Made by a program: the position numbers and the translations under genes
Notes under the pieces: model-generated
The model's input: only the letters and a program-made list of their open reading frames with translations
What the model was told of the DNA's origin: nothing
Database searches by the model: none
Shown: piece after piece, positions 1-19,325 of the stretch
Numbering within the stretch: the first letter of the stretch is position 1
How the letters are laid out: each line of letters begins with the position of its first letter
Source of the DNA: Spirodela intermedia
Taxonomy: Eukaryota > Streptophyta > Magnoliopsida > Alismatales > Araceae
Assembly (NCBI GenBank): GCA_902729315.2
Contig: LR746273.1
Span: 3,573,001-3,637,000 of the forward strand
Reading direction: 5' to 3'
Length of the DNA stretch: 64,000 nucleotides

Positions 1-720
1 GTTCCCCGGGATCCCTAACCGCTCCAGCGCAACGATGCGGTCTTGAAATAAGAAGAACTGGACCACCCCCCCGCCACAATCTTCACAACGAGTAACTCGA
101 TACAATTGAAACCCCGTGCATTCTCGTCCGAACGATCCCTCCGTCCGTTTGACTGGAGAACCCAAACCAAGACGCACTCCGCCTAGGTAGCACGGCCCCT
201 TGACGAACCCATCCCCATGCCAGCAGCGAACTCTCAAAGCTCTCCCGTGTCAACAGTAGTATTTCCCCCCCGATGCCCTAGGGCTCGTCGACACAGAAAA
301 CCGAAAACGCCGCACAGAACGGCCGCAAAAAAAAAACCCGAGCAGCCCACCACGATCTGAGATAGCTCTTCCAAGACGGCACAACGACGGGAGGAAACCG
401 CCCTAACAAGAACGAAAGGAGAAGGCGAGGACGTCGGCCCGAAAAACTCACAGCCCTCAATGGAGAGCCCCCATCCCCACTCTTCTCGTCCCCTCTCTGC
501 CGGCGCTCCCGCCGAAGCCGCCGTGTTCGGTCTTCTCTGTTCCTCGTCCTCCCACCCCCACCCACGCTGTCCTCTTTCCTCCTGTTCTTTCTCTCTCCTC
601 TCTCTGCGAATTCCTGTGCAGCGCATTTTATAGTAGTCCCGCTTTTGCAGCGATTAGGTCACGCTCCTGGTCCCCACTGCGTTCTTCATTGACGCCTCGG
701 CAATCCCGCTGCCAAGTTTG
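1..720 (-). other. GC-rich 5' leader/promoter region of a gene lying left of the window
   Basis: This stretch is GC-rich and CpG-rich, in contrast to the AT-rich DNA after about 1190. Read leftward it has a TATA box at 626-632 followed by a GA-rich stretch typical of plant 5' leaders. The longest leftward open frames (234-626 and 278-565) are low-complexity, overlap each other, and the longer one begins at the TATA box itself, so a normal transcript would not contain its start. Other ATGs on the minus strand open only very short frames. I infer a promoter and an untranslated leader, perhaps with an intron, of a gene whose coding part lies outside. I recognise no protein here. Confidence 0.4.
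626..632 (-). promoter_or_regulatory. TATA box facing left
   Basis: The minus strand reads TATAAAA here, followed by GA-rich leader-like DNA. It fits a core promoter with transcription starting near 595-600. No transcript evidence is available. Confidence 0.4.
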
Positions 721-882
721 CCCACGAGGCCGTCCACGTCGGCCCCACAGGAAAATTATTCCTACTATTGTCGTTGTCGCCTTTGTCCTACTCCACATCA
801 AAAGTTAATTCCAATTACTTTTGAATCATGCCACTTGGATATTTCCCTAATACTCTCATTCCCTGAGTTGAATACCCAGCAT

Positions 883-1108
883 GCTCTCTCTCTCACACAC
901 AGTCTCATGTCTCTCCCTCTCTCTCACTGTCTCCTTCTTTCTATCTCCCTCCCTCTCTCTCCCTCTCTCCCTCTGTCTCTATCCCTCTCTCTCCCTCTCT
1001 CTCTCCCTCTCTCCCTCTCTCCCTCTCTCCCTCTCACTCTCTCTCCCTCTCTCTCCCTCTCTCTCACCCTCTCTCGCTCTCCGCGTCCCCTCTCCCTCTC
1101 TCTCTCTC
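883..1108. repeat. CT-rich polypyrimidine microsatellite block
   Basis: About 225 bp are almost pure C/T on the plus strand, built from CTCTCTCC-type units. The open frames that cross it encode only Ser/Leu/Pro runs and are an artefact of the repeat. Confidence 0.9.
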
Positions 1109-1189
1109 GATAAGTGTGCTGACGCTAACTTGGATGTTGAAGAGCTAGCTCCATCATGTGTGTGAGAAAGAGAGACATTTAGTTCCCAC

Positions 1190-3700
1190 CTAACTCTTGG
1201 GTGCTTACGTCTGCGAAATGTATCTCCATGCCAACTATTTATAAAATGAAAATAAGACTATTTATTTTTAATTCAATAACTATGTGGTGGCTACATAAAA
1301 TATTTTATTGAGTACATCATAAAAGTATGCTTTTTCTAATACTTAATACTATTCTCACCCAATTTTGAGGCTTCTCTAAATTAATAATATTTATATTTCT
1401 TACATTCTGTAAATAAATTGCATTTATTTGAAGTTGACTTAATATATCTTAAGTTTCGGGTACATAATTTTATAAAAACATTGAATGCATCATAAAAAGT
1501 GTATTCATTATACTTCAAATTTGACACTAATTATTTAATACCATGCATATTCACAACACAATGGCATTGTTGATGCCCAGCTATGTGGGCCCACTCAATG
1601 CATTTGTTCATCGTGCCCATTAAACTAAAGTGCCTTGATAGATGTTGGCATAGGTACCAAGCTAAGTAAAAAAACCATTGACAATAAAAAAAATGAAAAT
1701 TATGGGAAAATAGTCAATTCTAGGGGGCATTGAAAAGGCCTCTTTACACCAAATCAGGCATTGAAGGGAGTATTTCTATGGATGGAAACTAAAATAAGCA
1801 TCACATGTTCAAGATCCCCATGAAAATACTCTAATGACATCAATTAGTCAACCTCATACTTGATTTGCTAGACATGTTGGTCTTCATATCTTTATTTAGT
1901 TGTGATGACCAGCAAGTTATTTCATTAGAAAATGAGACCCATTGGTTGCTGATGTCTTGACTCGAGAAAGTACTCACATGTTTCCCAGATTTATGGGCTA
2001 TTACCATTCTATTCCCACTTGTTATGAATGTGGTGTCAATAATGTGATCAACACTAGAAGATTTGACCCACAACCACCTTGACTTTTGTTCCTCATCTTG
2101 TAATTGTCAACCTCAACCCTCCCTCTATCACTAGTGCCCACCACTCCTTTCCCCTTCCTCCAAATACCACTTGTTGCTTCTCTTTCACTAATTATTATAT
2201 CCCCTTTTTGACCTACACAAAGAACTGAGCAAAAAAGGGGTATACTCTAGGAATGAAGGTTATTAATGACTTTTTACTATCTCAACATGTCTTATGTAGG
2301 ATTAAGATCATTAGGTGTGACATACATGATGTGACGGGAGGGCATTAGTAGCCATTTAAAATAAATTTCAAGTGGTCAAAGGTCAAAGTGAAGGAATAAA
2401 CGGGATGAATCTTCATATAAACAAATGGTTTGTGGGACCATGAAATGTGAAAAAAATCATTTTATCACATCAAATAATAGAGGAAATAAATTGCAGAAGA
2501 GCATATTGTCAAAAGTATTATATGGATGAGATTGACCTTTTATAGTTATTTTATGGGTTTTATTGAAAGTCAAACTTATTTTCCATTGACCTTGTCCTTC
2601 CAATCTCCTAGTAAACTAGGGATGATTTGGACTTAGATTTTTGATAGGTAACAATTGGTTGCTTTTAATATCTTTCCATAATGATCTCCAACCTTTGCCA
2701 TTGTTATGTGTTGTTAATATCTCTATATATTTTCCTTGACTATATTTGTACACGTAAAGTCATAAGATTTAGAGGCCTTAATTGATGTGATAATTTGAAT
2801 AATAGAAATCCAAGTAAGAGATATCTTCAAAATTTGGAAATTTTCCAAGAAGTTAATATTTATTGATATATTAGATAATCTCACTACCCAACTCCAAGTC
2901 AATTGACTCCCACAGAAGTAGGTAGTCTAGTTCAAATATATGATTGTTATTCCTTTTAAGTGGGTAATTTCTACAAGACTATGTTGAGTAAGTAATTGGA
3001 ATAAAGTTCATGTAATATAAAAAATGTTAAGTTGGAGCTTTAACACCATGTGAAAAGGATTGGAAACTCATCTACATGGCGGCAGGCTAAACTCATCTAT
3101 TTGTGTCTCATGAGTTACTATCCCAATCAACTTGGAATCATTTCTACGTACTAATGTATGTGCCAACTATATTTTTGAAGCTTTGATATGCGGATTATAG
3201 AAACCTGGCATATATGCCAGGGGGTTAGAATATGAAAATTTTAAATCATGTAAAATAATGGACAATCTTTATGTGTGATAGTAGATGAGGCCTGTCTAGT
3301 TAATCACATGCTTTTATCTCCCAAAGATATGAATGTGGTATAATTCAGCATGATATCCATGTTCGTGATATTTCTAAAATGGACTAAATATGAGTGTCTT
3401 GAGGATAGGGTACATATTTTAATGCATGTGAAAAAAATAGCCCCGTCTATGTTAATAGCATGATTTTATTCTCATTGATAACGTGAGGAATATACAAGCA
3501 AACTCATGTAAATAAGTAGGAAAATATTTAATATTCTAGGAGTATAGAATGTGTGGCGTAATCTTAAATTAGTCTTTCTTAACTAAAAAATATTGAATAA
3601 TATGAGGAATTTTTAATCAGAAGTAATAATATGAGGAAATGCTTTTAACGATAATGACATGTTAGATTCCCTTCGAAACCCTCACATCACATGGTTGTAG
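1190..3700. other. AT-rich intergenic spacer
   Basis: About 2.5 kb of AT-rich DNA. I see no open frame with recognisable protein similarity, no RNA gene and no clear mobile-element ends. A 77-codon minus frame at 1840-2073 has no recognisable domain. Confidence 0.6.
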
Positions 3701-3822
3701 TTCAAACTGAAGCTCATTTTCTGGAATTGGCCCGGGTCAACGTCAAAGACACGATCACCTCAAGGTATCCTCGGGCTTTTCCAAATTAGAGGGAGAGATG
3801 AGCCCTCTTGACTTACGGACAT

Positions 3823-3950
3823 ATGAGAGAGCGAGAGAGAGAGAGAGAGATGGAGAGAGCCCGTGTCAGGAAGAAACACGTGGGGGACCACCTAGACAGA
3901 GAGACATAGAGAGACAGAGAGAGGAGAGACAGAGAGAGAGAGTTAGTGGG
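3823..3950. repeat. GA-rich low-complexity tract
   Basis: Dense GAGAGA/AGACAG repeats. G-box-like CACGTG cores lie nearby (about 3880 and 4006), but no gene start follows on either strand that I can support. The rest of 3700-4560 is unassigned. Confidence 0.7.
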
Positions 3951-4665
3951 GGTAGGAGGGATCTGACAGGAGACCCCGCCGTCTCCGGAAGAAACACTCG
4001 TGGAGCCACGTGACAGGTCTCTCCTGGCAGGAGATCCTAAAAAGGGGCCCACTTGGGCCGTTCTATTGTGACGGCTCATTTCAGCCCATTCGTCACCGTT
4101 GGCCCACTTGGACCTACAAATTTAGCAGCAGAAAGCCCGTATGCTCAAGCCCATCAAGCCGGGCCCGTTTTGCTCAGGCCAAGGCCGATACAAGATCCGA
4201 TACCTTGAAGTCAATCATCCCCTATTTTCCGTCAACCCAAACACCAGATCCGGGAGGAATCGGCCGTTCCACCCCAATCCAAACGGCCGCCGGCAAGGTT
4301 TCTCATGGGCCACACAGGGATAGATGGATATAAAGGACTCACAGAACATGCTGAATCACAACACCAAAGTAGATACAGGAATTTACGTATTTCCCGGCTT
4401 CTGGGAGGATTCCGAAAGCCAGAAATCACCGAATATCAACAGCCGAGATGTCAGAATGGGGAAAGAGGGTGTAGAGACCGCTCATTCTTGTTAGGTACAT
4501 AAATGTGAGCCCTTTATCCCCCTTCCATCAAGAGGCTTCGGCCACACACCAACCACACCTGACACGACAGAGATTATAAATCTCCTAGAAAATAATTTTC
4601 AAGGGTAACGATCGGTGATCGATAAACACTACCAAAAGGGGAAAAGGGTTTTACCCGGTTTGGGA

Positions 4666-11672
<7,007 letters not shown>

Positions 11673-12076
11673 CCCCGATCTCCCTCCCTCCTTATCCTCT
11701 CTCTTCTCCCTCCCTCCCTTGCCTCTATAGTAACTTTTTCTACCTATCTATCACTCTTTCCTCTTCCTCTCCCTCTCCCTCCCCTTCTCGTTCAGACCGC
11801 GGCTTCCGAACAAATCAGAATTTCCTGGGAACATATGCCCGGCCAGCGTTCCTGACTTATTTCCTCCCAGGAAGATGCCTCTTTGACTTATTTAAGAAAT
11901 ACCCCCATCATTGAAAGAATAATGTATTAACCATGTTCTCCACATATTTATACAAAACACCTTCCTGACTTATTTCCTTCGAATAATCAAAACCTCCCAT
12001 AAGCAGCACATCCTTTAAAATATCACCTTTAAAAACAATATATATGATTTCAATCCGTAAGGATCGCAACTATTGA

Positions 12077-12112
<36 letters not shown>

Positions 12113-13163
12113 CTTTACAATTTTAAAACTACTTTTTTTATCATGTAGTATGAGAAATGTAATTCCTAAAAATGTGTAATTTCCATGTCAACTGCCAAGG
12201 TGGCAATCTAAAAATGGTCCTAAAATCTCCCATGCAGAGTAAATAATTTAAATATCACCTTCAAACACGCAAAATACTATTTTAGTCCGTGAGGATTGCA
12301 ACCATTGAATGTACGTACGTATATTTCTTTTAAGAATGTAATTTTAAAACTATTATTTTATCAAGCAGTATGAAATATATGTAGTTTCCTAAAATACGTA
12401 ATTTCCACGTCAACTGCCAACATGGCAATCTAACTATGAGTTGTGCCACCAATTATAGCCAATATGGTGCCATTTGGAGCACACCGTTCCTCGTCCCTTG
12501 CTCTCTCTCTCCTCGTTTCTCTCTCATCCGCCTGTGCGCGACGAATAGCCAATAATAAACAAGTGAGGGTCATATGAGTGAAAACATACATAAATTAAGG
12601 GACGTCTCCTAAAATAGCATGGCTCGACTGGAAATACGGGTCGATTTGGGTAAGCTCGGAGGAGGAAGAAAGAACTCACTAAGAGCTTCTCTCTCTCGAT
12701 ATATATACATCTATCTGTGTCCATAGCCTGGGGACCAAGTTTGGGGGGTTGCTCGGCATCGGCTCCATGTTGTAAAGGAAAACGAGAAAATCAGGTCGAG
12801 CTGCGACGAAATCACTAACTTGGCTGCTACCTGCAACAAGGGACGAAAATAGGTATTTTCTCTCTCTACCAGCGTGCAACTCTACCTTCGCGGCACGGTG
12901 AGATAAGGAACTTGGCGGGACCTCCTCTCTCTCTCTCTGTGATCTGGGTGGACTCCCCTGGTTATTATCACTGCCTTTGACCTCCCGTAATTGGAGACGG
13001 CAGGGGGGGGGGTCTATAGGTGGCATTCAGATCTGGGCCCCGTTTGGTTCTCGCTTTCCTTCTCGTGCTGACTTGATCGATCGTTAGAGGAGAGGTAGGA
13101 GGCGGCCGGAGTCTCGCTGTGGGCGGATCTGAAAGGGAGCAGCGACCGGCGGCGGCGGAAGCG
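11673..13163. promoter_or_regulatory. Divergent intergenic region between ARFB1 and the first TMN gene
   Basis: This 1.5-kb spacer must hold both promoters. Next to ARFB1 (about 11676-11790) is a CT-rich tract, on the minus strand a GA-rich leader just before the ATG. The middle holds a degenerate tandem repeat and an (AT)n run. CT-rich leader-like DNA precedes TMN. I can assign no specific binding site. Confidence 0.5.
12009..12440. repeat. Two-copy degenerate tandem repeat, unit about 233 bp
   Basis: The first copy (about 12009-12241) and the second (about 12242-12440) share TATCACC, a TCCGT(A/G)AGGAT block, TTTTAAAACTA and a CAACTGCCAA motif in the same order, offset by about 233 bp. The first copy has an (AT)n run at 12083-12111 where the second has only a short ACGT-rich stretch. 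Confidence 0.7.
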
Positions 13164-15870
13164 ATGTGGGGAGGCGTCCTTCTGGCATTCCTTTTGCTCT
13201 GCGGTTCGAAGGCCGGAGCAGATGGTTCCGATCACAAGTACCGCGAGGGGGATCTCGTCCCTTTCTATGCGAACAAGGTGGGCCCGTTCCACAATCCAAG
13301 GTAAATTGGGGCAGAAACCCCCTTCCTCTGTTGTTAAATCTGTTATTTGCGTTCTCCCTCCGTTGCTTCGTTTTCTGCTTGAATAAGATGGCAATGATTT
13401 TTATCTTAGATATTCGTAGATGTTTCCCGAGGACATATTTGACTAATTCTTTTTGTAAGCTATGGAGTCGTGATCAAGTTCGATGAGTGATCTGTTAGGG
13501 TTTCTGCCTATCTCATTTCCGTTTGTGTCGAGCAGATCTTCCAGTTCTCATTTGGTGCTGACTCTCTCGGAGACAAGTTGTCCTGCTTAAAACTAATCAG
13601 TTCCAAATTGTTCTTGGGCCTGCGCCACGATGATATTCTTCTAGGGGACCCTCTCCTCATCATTTCCAACTCTGACCTCATCACTTTTTTTGCAGTGAGA
13701 CATATCGGTACTACGATCTGCCCTTCTGCTCTCCAGGTCAGGCCGGAGTTTCTGAGATACCATCTGACGTTCTCCACGTTTTTCCCCACTTGACCTAATT
13801 TCGCTGAATTCCGGCAGGTCCTGTGACTGATAAGAGAGAAGCCCTCGGCGAAGTTCTTAATGGGGATCGCCTGGTCGATGCTCCCTATGAGCTGAGGTTT
13901 CGGAAAGACCTGCAATCCAAAACCATCTGCAGGAAGAAATTAACAGAGGAGGAGGTCGCGATACTCAGGGATGCAGTTTCCAAGGACTACTATTTCCAGA
14001 TGTACTACGACGACCTCCCCTTCTGGGGGTTCTTGGGGAAGGTGGAGAAGGAGGGCAAGCATGATCCTGCAGACTTCAAGTACCTCCTCTTCAACCATAT
14101 TCACTTCGAGATCCTCTACAATGGCGACCAAGTCATTGAAATCAAGATCCAGATGGATCCGAAATTGTCTGTGGACATCAGCAATGACAAGGAGATGGAG
14201 GTGAGCTTCTCGTACTCGGCCACGTGGAAGGAGACCGACATCCCCTTTGGGAAGAGAATGGAGAAATACTCTAAGACATCCTCTCTTCCCCGCCATTTGG
14301 AGATCCACTGGTTCTCCATAATCAATTCATGTGTGACGGTGCTCCTCCTGACTGGGTTCCTGGCAACGATCCTCATGCGTGTGCTCAGGAACGATTTCAT
14401 TAAGTGAGCAGAATCCAATCTTTTCCCTTGCCATTTTTAGCATTATTCTTGGGCTCTTATGGCTTCTCTCTGTTCTACTTCTTGTGATATTTCTTTTGCC
14501 ATTATTTCTGGAAGGTACTCCCATGATGAAGAATCTGCAGAAGATCAAGAGGAGACAGGGTGGAAGTACATCCATGGTGACGTCTTCAGATTCCCCAAGC
14601 AGAAGTCCTTATTCTCTGCTGTTCTTGGATCAGGAACTCAACTTCTAGCTCTGTAAGAATTCCTCCCTTTTTACCCATCGTTCAGATATTTTATTTCCAT
14701 TTTGGGGGTATGTTTATATGTCCTAACAACTGTTGAGGATATATCAGAGCCTTGTTCATCTTCCTCCTCGCGCTAGTGGGGGTGTTCTATCCATACAATA
14801 GGGGAGCCTTCTTCACAGCTCTAGTTTTAATATATGCTCTCACCTCCGGCATTTCTGGCTACACTGCGACTTCGATGTACCTGCAGCTAGAAGGGACCAA
14901 CTGGGTATGGTATTCCCTAAAATGGAAAAGCATAGAATATTTCCCTTTTCTAGTAATCGACTCAGCTTACTTAGATTTATATGTATTTTTTATCATTTGC
15001 CCGACATTGCAGGTCAGGAATTTGCTGTTGACCGGCTGCTTATTTTGTGGCCCCCTCTTTCTGACTTTCTGCTTCCTCAACACTGTGGCAATCGCATACA
15101 GTGCCACTGCAGCACTACCATTTGGGACCATCCTGGTCATCCTCCTCATCTGGGCACTGGTGACTTTGCCGCTCCTGGTCCTGGGTGGTGTTGCCGCCAA
15201 ATCGAACCGGGTCGAGTTCCAGGCTCCATGCCGCACAACCAAGTTCCCCAGGGAGATCCCTCCTCTGCCGTGGTATAGGGGGACGGCTCCCCAGATGGCC
15301 ATGGCTGGGTTCCTGCCATTCAGCGCCATTTACATTGAGCTCTACTACATCTTTGCCAGCGTGTGGGGCCACAAAATCTACACCATATACAGCATTCTCT
15401 TTATTGTGTTTATCATCCTGATCATTGTCACTGCCTTCATCACCGTGGCGTTGACCTATTTCCAGCTTGTTGTGGAGGACCACAACTGGTGGTGGAGGTA
15501 ATGTGTTCTATTTATTGGTAGATTCCCATTGATGAATTTATTTTTTATGAACACTTTTATGGAAATCTTCGGTAATTTTTTTTTTTAGAGAATAATATCA
15601 AAGACGGCCAACAGTGCTGACAAATATTATCGATGGGGATTGTTCTTCAGGTCTGTTCTTTGTGGAGGCTCCACCGGTGTGTTCATCCTTCTCTACTGCT
15701 TCTACTACTACCATGCGAGGTCAGACATGTCGGGGTTCATGCAGACGTCCTTCTTCTTTGGGTACATGACCTGCATCAGCTACGGCTTCTTCCTGATGCT
15801 GGGCACCGTTGGCTTCCGTGCCTCCCTGCTGTTTGTCCGCCATATCTACCGGTCCATTAAGTGCGAGTAA
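13164..15870 (+). CDS. Transmembrane nine (TMN/EMP70) family protein, first tandem copy
   Basis: Complete nonaspanin-family protein, a Golgi/endosome membrane protein. Seven exons: 13164-13300, 13696-13736, 13818-14403, 14515-14652, 14748-14904, 15013-15497 and 15651-15870, with GT-AG introns and consistent phases, giving 587 residues, the usual length. Order: signal peptide (about 1-20, [14 protein letters not shown]), a lumenal domain (to about 225) with DLPFC and [10 protein letters not shown], a first membrane helix at about 230-249, a cytosolic loop ([13 protein letters not shown]), then eight hydrophobic segments. It ends RSIKCE; in the family the terminal KxD/E motif mediates COPI-linked Golgi retention. 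The sequence resembles the Arabidopsis TMN2-TMN4 group. The ATG at 13164 is used because the signal peptide starts there and the upstream extension begins only with GTG. It is the left half of a tandem pair with 19326-21985. Confidence 0.95.
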
Positions 15871-16209
15871 CCTGCCACTGTTGGTGCTTCATTCCCCCGC
15901 AGAAGCTGCCTATGCCGAAGCTGCCTATGCCATCGCTGCTGCAGCTTAAAAAAGCTGGAGAAGTGGCAGTGGCAGCAGCCCATTGCCATAGCTTTGTTCA
16001 ATCTTCTACATCAACCTTTTGTAAGGAAGACTTCATTTTTTTTTTGCATTACGTCCAATGTTACATGATTATTAAGCTATGGAATCACATAATCTAAGGG
16101 AAATAATTATCTAACCACTTGTTATATCGTGTGATACTTTGATGGAACTCTTCATCAATTGAGAATTTGGGCGTTTCTGATAGAACTCTGAATTGGAATA
16201 GCAGGAAGG

Positions 16210-17795
16210 GGAGAAAAGAAGATCAAAGCAACAAGAACGAAACTAAAATTTTGGGGCCGTCGAGGGAACCCTCAATACTCAATGATGGTAGTTAGAAAGG
16301 ACCACTGCTCTCCTCTGTTGTAACAATGAAATTTCTTCCCTTTTTTTGCCTTGACCTAGCCCTAATTTTCTGTTGTTGAGATTGTGCTCAAGCATGCACT
16401 TGTTAGGATTAATGTATAACTTTTCTTCAGCACGATCAAAACTTGATGTAGATGTGCTCATGTGCCTCCTCATCTTGACTATACACAAATGTCATAAAAT
16501 AATATAAATTATTTTGTTAATGAGTGACTACAAGGAAGTGGGGGATTAGAAAGATCAAAGGATATTACTAGGAAGTGAAATTATATTGCAGCACGTAATG
16601 TGTCTAAGAGTTCATCTACATCTAGAATTTGAAAATATATTATAGACACGATAGTCCTTGTGCTATTCAAATTTGGAGTTCTAATCTGTCAACTTTATTC
16701 CCCTTGTTGGGCCTCCCTACCAGTTGTTGGATGAGATCCCTTTGACAGCCTAAGTTTGTGAATTTGATTGAGTCATTTACTCTACTTTGGAATAAGGTTT
16801 GTGCTTGTGGTCTCTCCTTGGCTTAAACTTGTACTCGTCCTAATTGTGCTATTAACTTGATTGGATCTTTGGTCAGTTAAGAGAGGATTATTTCTTTCTT
16901 CCACTAATTGTGTTATCCTCATGATTGACTTCAACCCTATTAGGTTATAAAGTTTGACTTCTATTCTAATTGTATACTTCAGTCCTTTGATGAAGCTAGT
17001 TTCTATAGAGAAGGATATGAGCTTAAAATCTCGTCTATATTCCGGCACTGATACAAGCTGCTTAATGTTTATAAATTATTATTGAAGATCTTTCCAACTC
17101 ACACGGATGTACTCTTTACATCTGTCCAATGGAACCACTCTAATACTTCATCCTCAAAGTTCACTCTATAGATTAGGCCATTAGCTTCTCAATCTTTTGT
17201 CATTTTATTTATCACAAAGCAGAGCTCTATAGCTCAAATGGTTTACTTCCTCCAAATATTGGAATATTGAGACGCCATACAGCCTTCAATTAATCAATCT
17301 ATTAGCTGAAAGTGTTTTCCATCCTTTGATCCATTGTATTCTGCTTATTGATTTGTCTCTCATCTACTGCAGTAATCTCTCGCCTTCTCTTGCTTGATTC
17401 TCCCTTTGTCAAGTGAGTTTTTCCTTTGGTGCATGTAGCTCGCTCCCTATGATTGCATCGACTCCCACATCAATACCTCCTTTGAACTCATCAATTGAGC
17501 CCAATTGCCATGTCTTCTCTGTGCTTTTCTCAATCTCTATAGCCTCCTCCATAAATCAGCTTTGATTTCTCGTCACCTTTGCAGTTCTACCCCCATCTCT
17601 ATGGCAGTCTTTGTAACCGACTCTCTTTCCTCAATAGTTACCTCAACTCGTCTATAATCTCTAATTGCTTTTCCCCAATCGGTCCCGAGATGGTTGTTGG
17701 GCTTGTTTCTCCTTTCGGAATCGATTAGGCCCACCAGGAGCGTATCAGATTCCATGTTTAAGTGTCCTTCAAAGAGGCCCAATTGACGGTGGAAT
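16210..17795. other. Unshared insertion between first TMN copy and SMG9 fragment
   Basis: The 3' flank of the first TMN copy matches that of the second copy to about 16200, and the match resumes near 17795 (compare 22380-22560). The 1.6 kb between has no counterpart in the second copy. It contains a 102-codon minus frame (17573-17881) without a recognisable domain. I see no clear terminal repeats, so I call it an insertion of unknown type, or a deletion from the other copy. Confidence 0.5.
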
Positions 17796-17904
17796 TCATA
17801 GATAAGGAAAATATGGCACGATAATATGCTAAATCGAGGTGTTAAAGCCGCTGTTAAGTAGGCAAAAGCAATGTGAACCAATCAGTTGGCTACATCTTTA
17901 GATC

Positions 17905-18745
17905 CTTGAGCTACTAATGAAGATGGGAACGTTCAGAGATGGGCATTGCATAAGAATGAGCATTTCATAAGAAATCGGATATTTGCAGAGTTATGCAGCC
18001 GGCCACGTTCAGAAATGGGCATCGCAAAAGAATGAGAATTCATCGACAGAACCTAAAATAGAATAGTTTTTCTTTTTCTTTTTTTTCTTTTTTTTTCTTT
18101 TTCTTTATTGACAAAAACGGAGCTGATCATTAAATGATGGCATCTGAGCCCTGCTGGGTTACCTGGTCCTCATCAATCTGCAGAATGTGAGACTATGAAC
18201 AATGGGGAAAACGGGTGACTCAGAACCTATGAAAACTCAACAAGGATTCCGTTTTTGTAAAACTGGAGAGCAAAGTACCCGAACCCAAGAGATTGTAAGG
18301 ATATTATAGAAATTCGTATCGTAAAGGTAGAGGAAGAAACGATCCTCCTCTCGATGGAAAAGATGGCCTGAATACCTGGTTCAGGCAGTTTTCCCATGGT
18401 GGATCTGGAGCTCTCATGCTGGGGGCCTGCCATCTTGAGCTTTCCATTAGCTTCTTCTGGTCGGAGAGGTCTTGCTGATGAAACCCAGAGGCAGTGACCC
18501 CTGCTGCGGCTGAATTTCTGCATAATGATGAGGACCTGAACTAGAAATCGCATGGACTAATATGAAAAATTCTATACGAAGAACCCTAATAAATAAAAAA
18601 ATGCGTTTTAGGAACCTGGGAAGAACAGTAAATCTTGGTTTTAAAGAAGAGAGTATGAGAGAGGACTACTGAACTTTAGGAAAACTCACTGCACACATTT
18701 TACAGCAATAAAAACAGGAGTGGCCAGGAACTCTTCCCCTGAGCC
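17905..18745 (-). pseudogene. Decayed 3' fragment of SMG9 from the tandem duplication
   Basis: This is a broken copy of the last exons of the SMG9-like gene at 22684-31398. The part near 17905-18050 matches the last exon with rearrangement. The part at 18370-18553 matches exon 7: both encode an RPQHES/GPQHES block followed by STLGKL/STMGKL, and the surrounding introns align. Near 18712-18745 only the end of exon 6 (coding EEFLATPF in the intact gene) is left, fused by deletion to downstream intron sequence. Reading frames are interrupted and the 5' exons, including the P-loop exon, are absent. It cannot encode SMG9. It lies convergent to the first TMN copy, as the intact SMG9 does to the second. 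Confidence 0.8.
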
Positions 18746-18749
18746 ATTA

Positions 18750-19325
18750 GTCGTCAGCCATGTTGTTAAGTGATTCATAAAATGTGTCTCACGCAATCTG
18801 CTCTGAGTTAGGGGGGTTAGAGCTTCGGTTTGTGAAGAAAAAGAGAAGAGGAAGGAGGATGACGGATAATGGAAGCGGAAGAAATAAATTTAGAAACCCA
18901 ACTAAAATAGCAGGAAAAAAGAGCTGAAAAGATGAACTGATCGCTACCACAGCAGGGCTCGTCAAATGGTTGGTACCTTGGAAGCTCACCTCGAAACAGT
19001 CATTTTTATGGATGCTAATGGCGCAGATGTTGAAGGGTGTCAGGGATGGGGAGATGTTGAGCAGAGGCCGGAGTGCTGCCATGTGGAGGGAAGCAGACTT
19101 GAAGTATCAGAGGGCAGCTATTGGTCCACCAAAGTCAATGAGAATCGAGTACCTGGAGCAGCCCGATCATCATTCAAGTCAATGGGTGGCTAGAAATGGT
19201 ACGTCAAACATCTCGCTCTACCTCCCGCACCGACGTGATCGATCTTCGGTGGAGAGGTCGGAGGCGGCCAGAGTCCCGCTGTGGGCGGACCTGGAAGGGA
19301 GGAGCGACCGGTGGCGGCGGAAGCT
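18750..19325. other. Duplicated flank and promoter of the second TMN copy
   Basis: From 18825 to about 19130 the sequence matches SMG9 intron DNA at 24255-24640, the far end of the first duplication unit. From about 19212 it matches the TMN upstream leader at about 13055. The unit junction therefore falls between 19130 and 19212. Confidence 0.6.

Noticed and set aside
234-626. 130-codon minus frame at the left edge
   Set aside because: Low-complexity Arg/Glu-rich, begins inside the TATA box, and overlaps a second frame of the same kind; better read as leader DNA.
718-1165. Plus frames of Ser/Leu/Pro repeats
   Set aside because: Translation of a CT microsatellite.
3875-4012. Two CACGTG G-box cores
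   Set aside because: No gene start nearby in a suitable orientation, so no regulatory role can be supported.
4010-4333. 107-codon plus frame before the ARFB1 3' end
   Set aside because: No recognisable domain and no supported promoter or splice pattern.
13940-14308. 122-codon minus frame within TMN exon 3
   Set aside because: Antisense shadow of a real exon.
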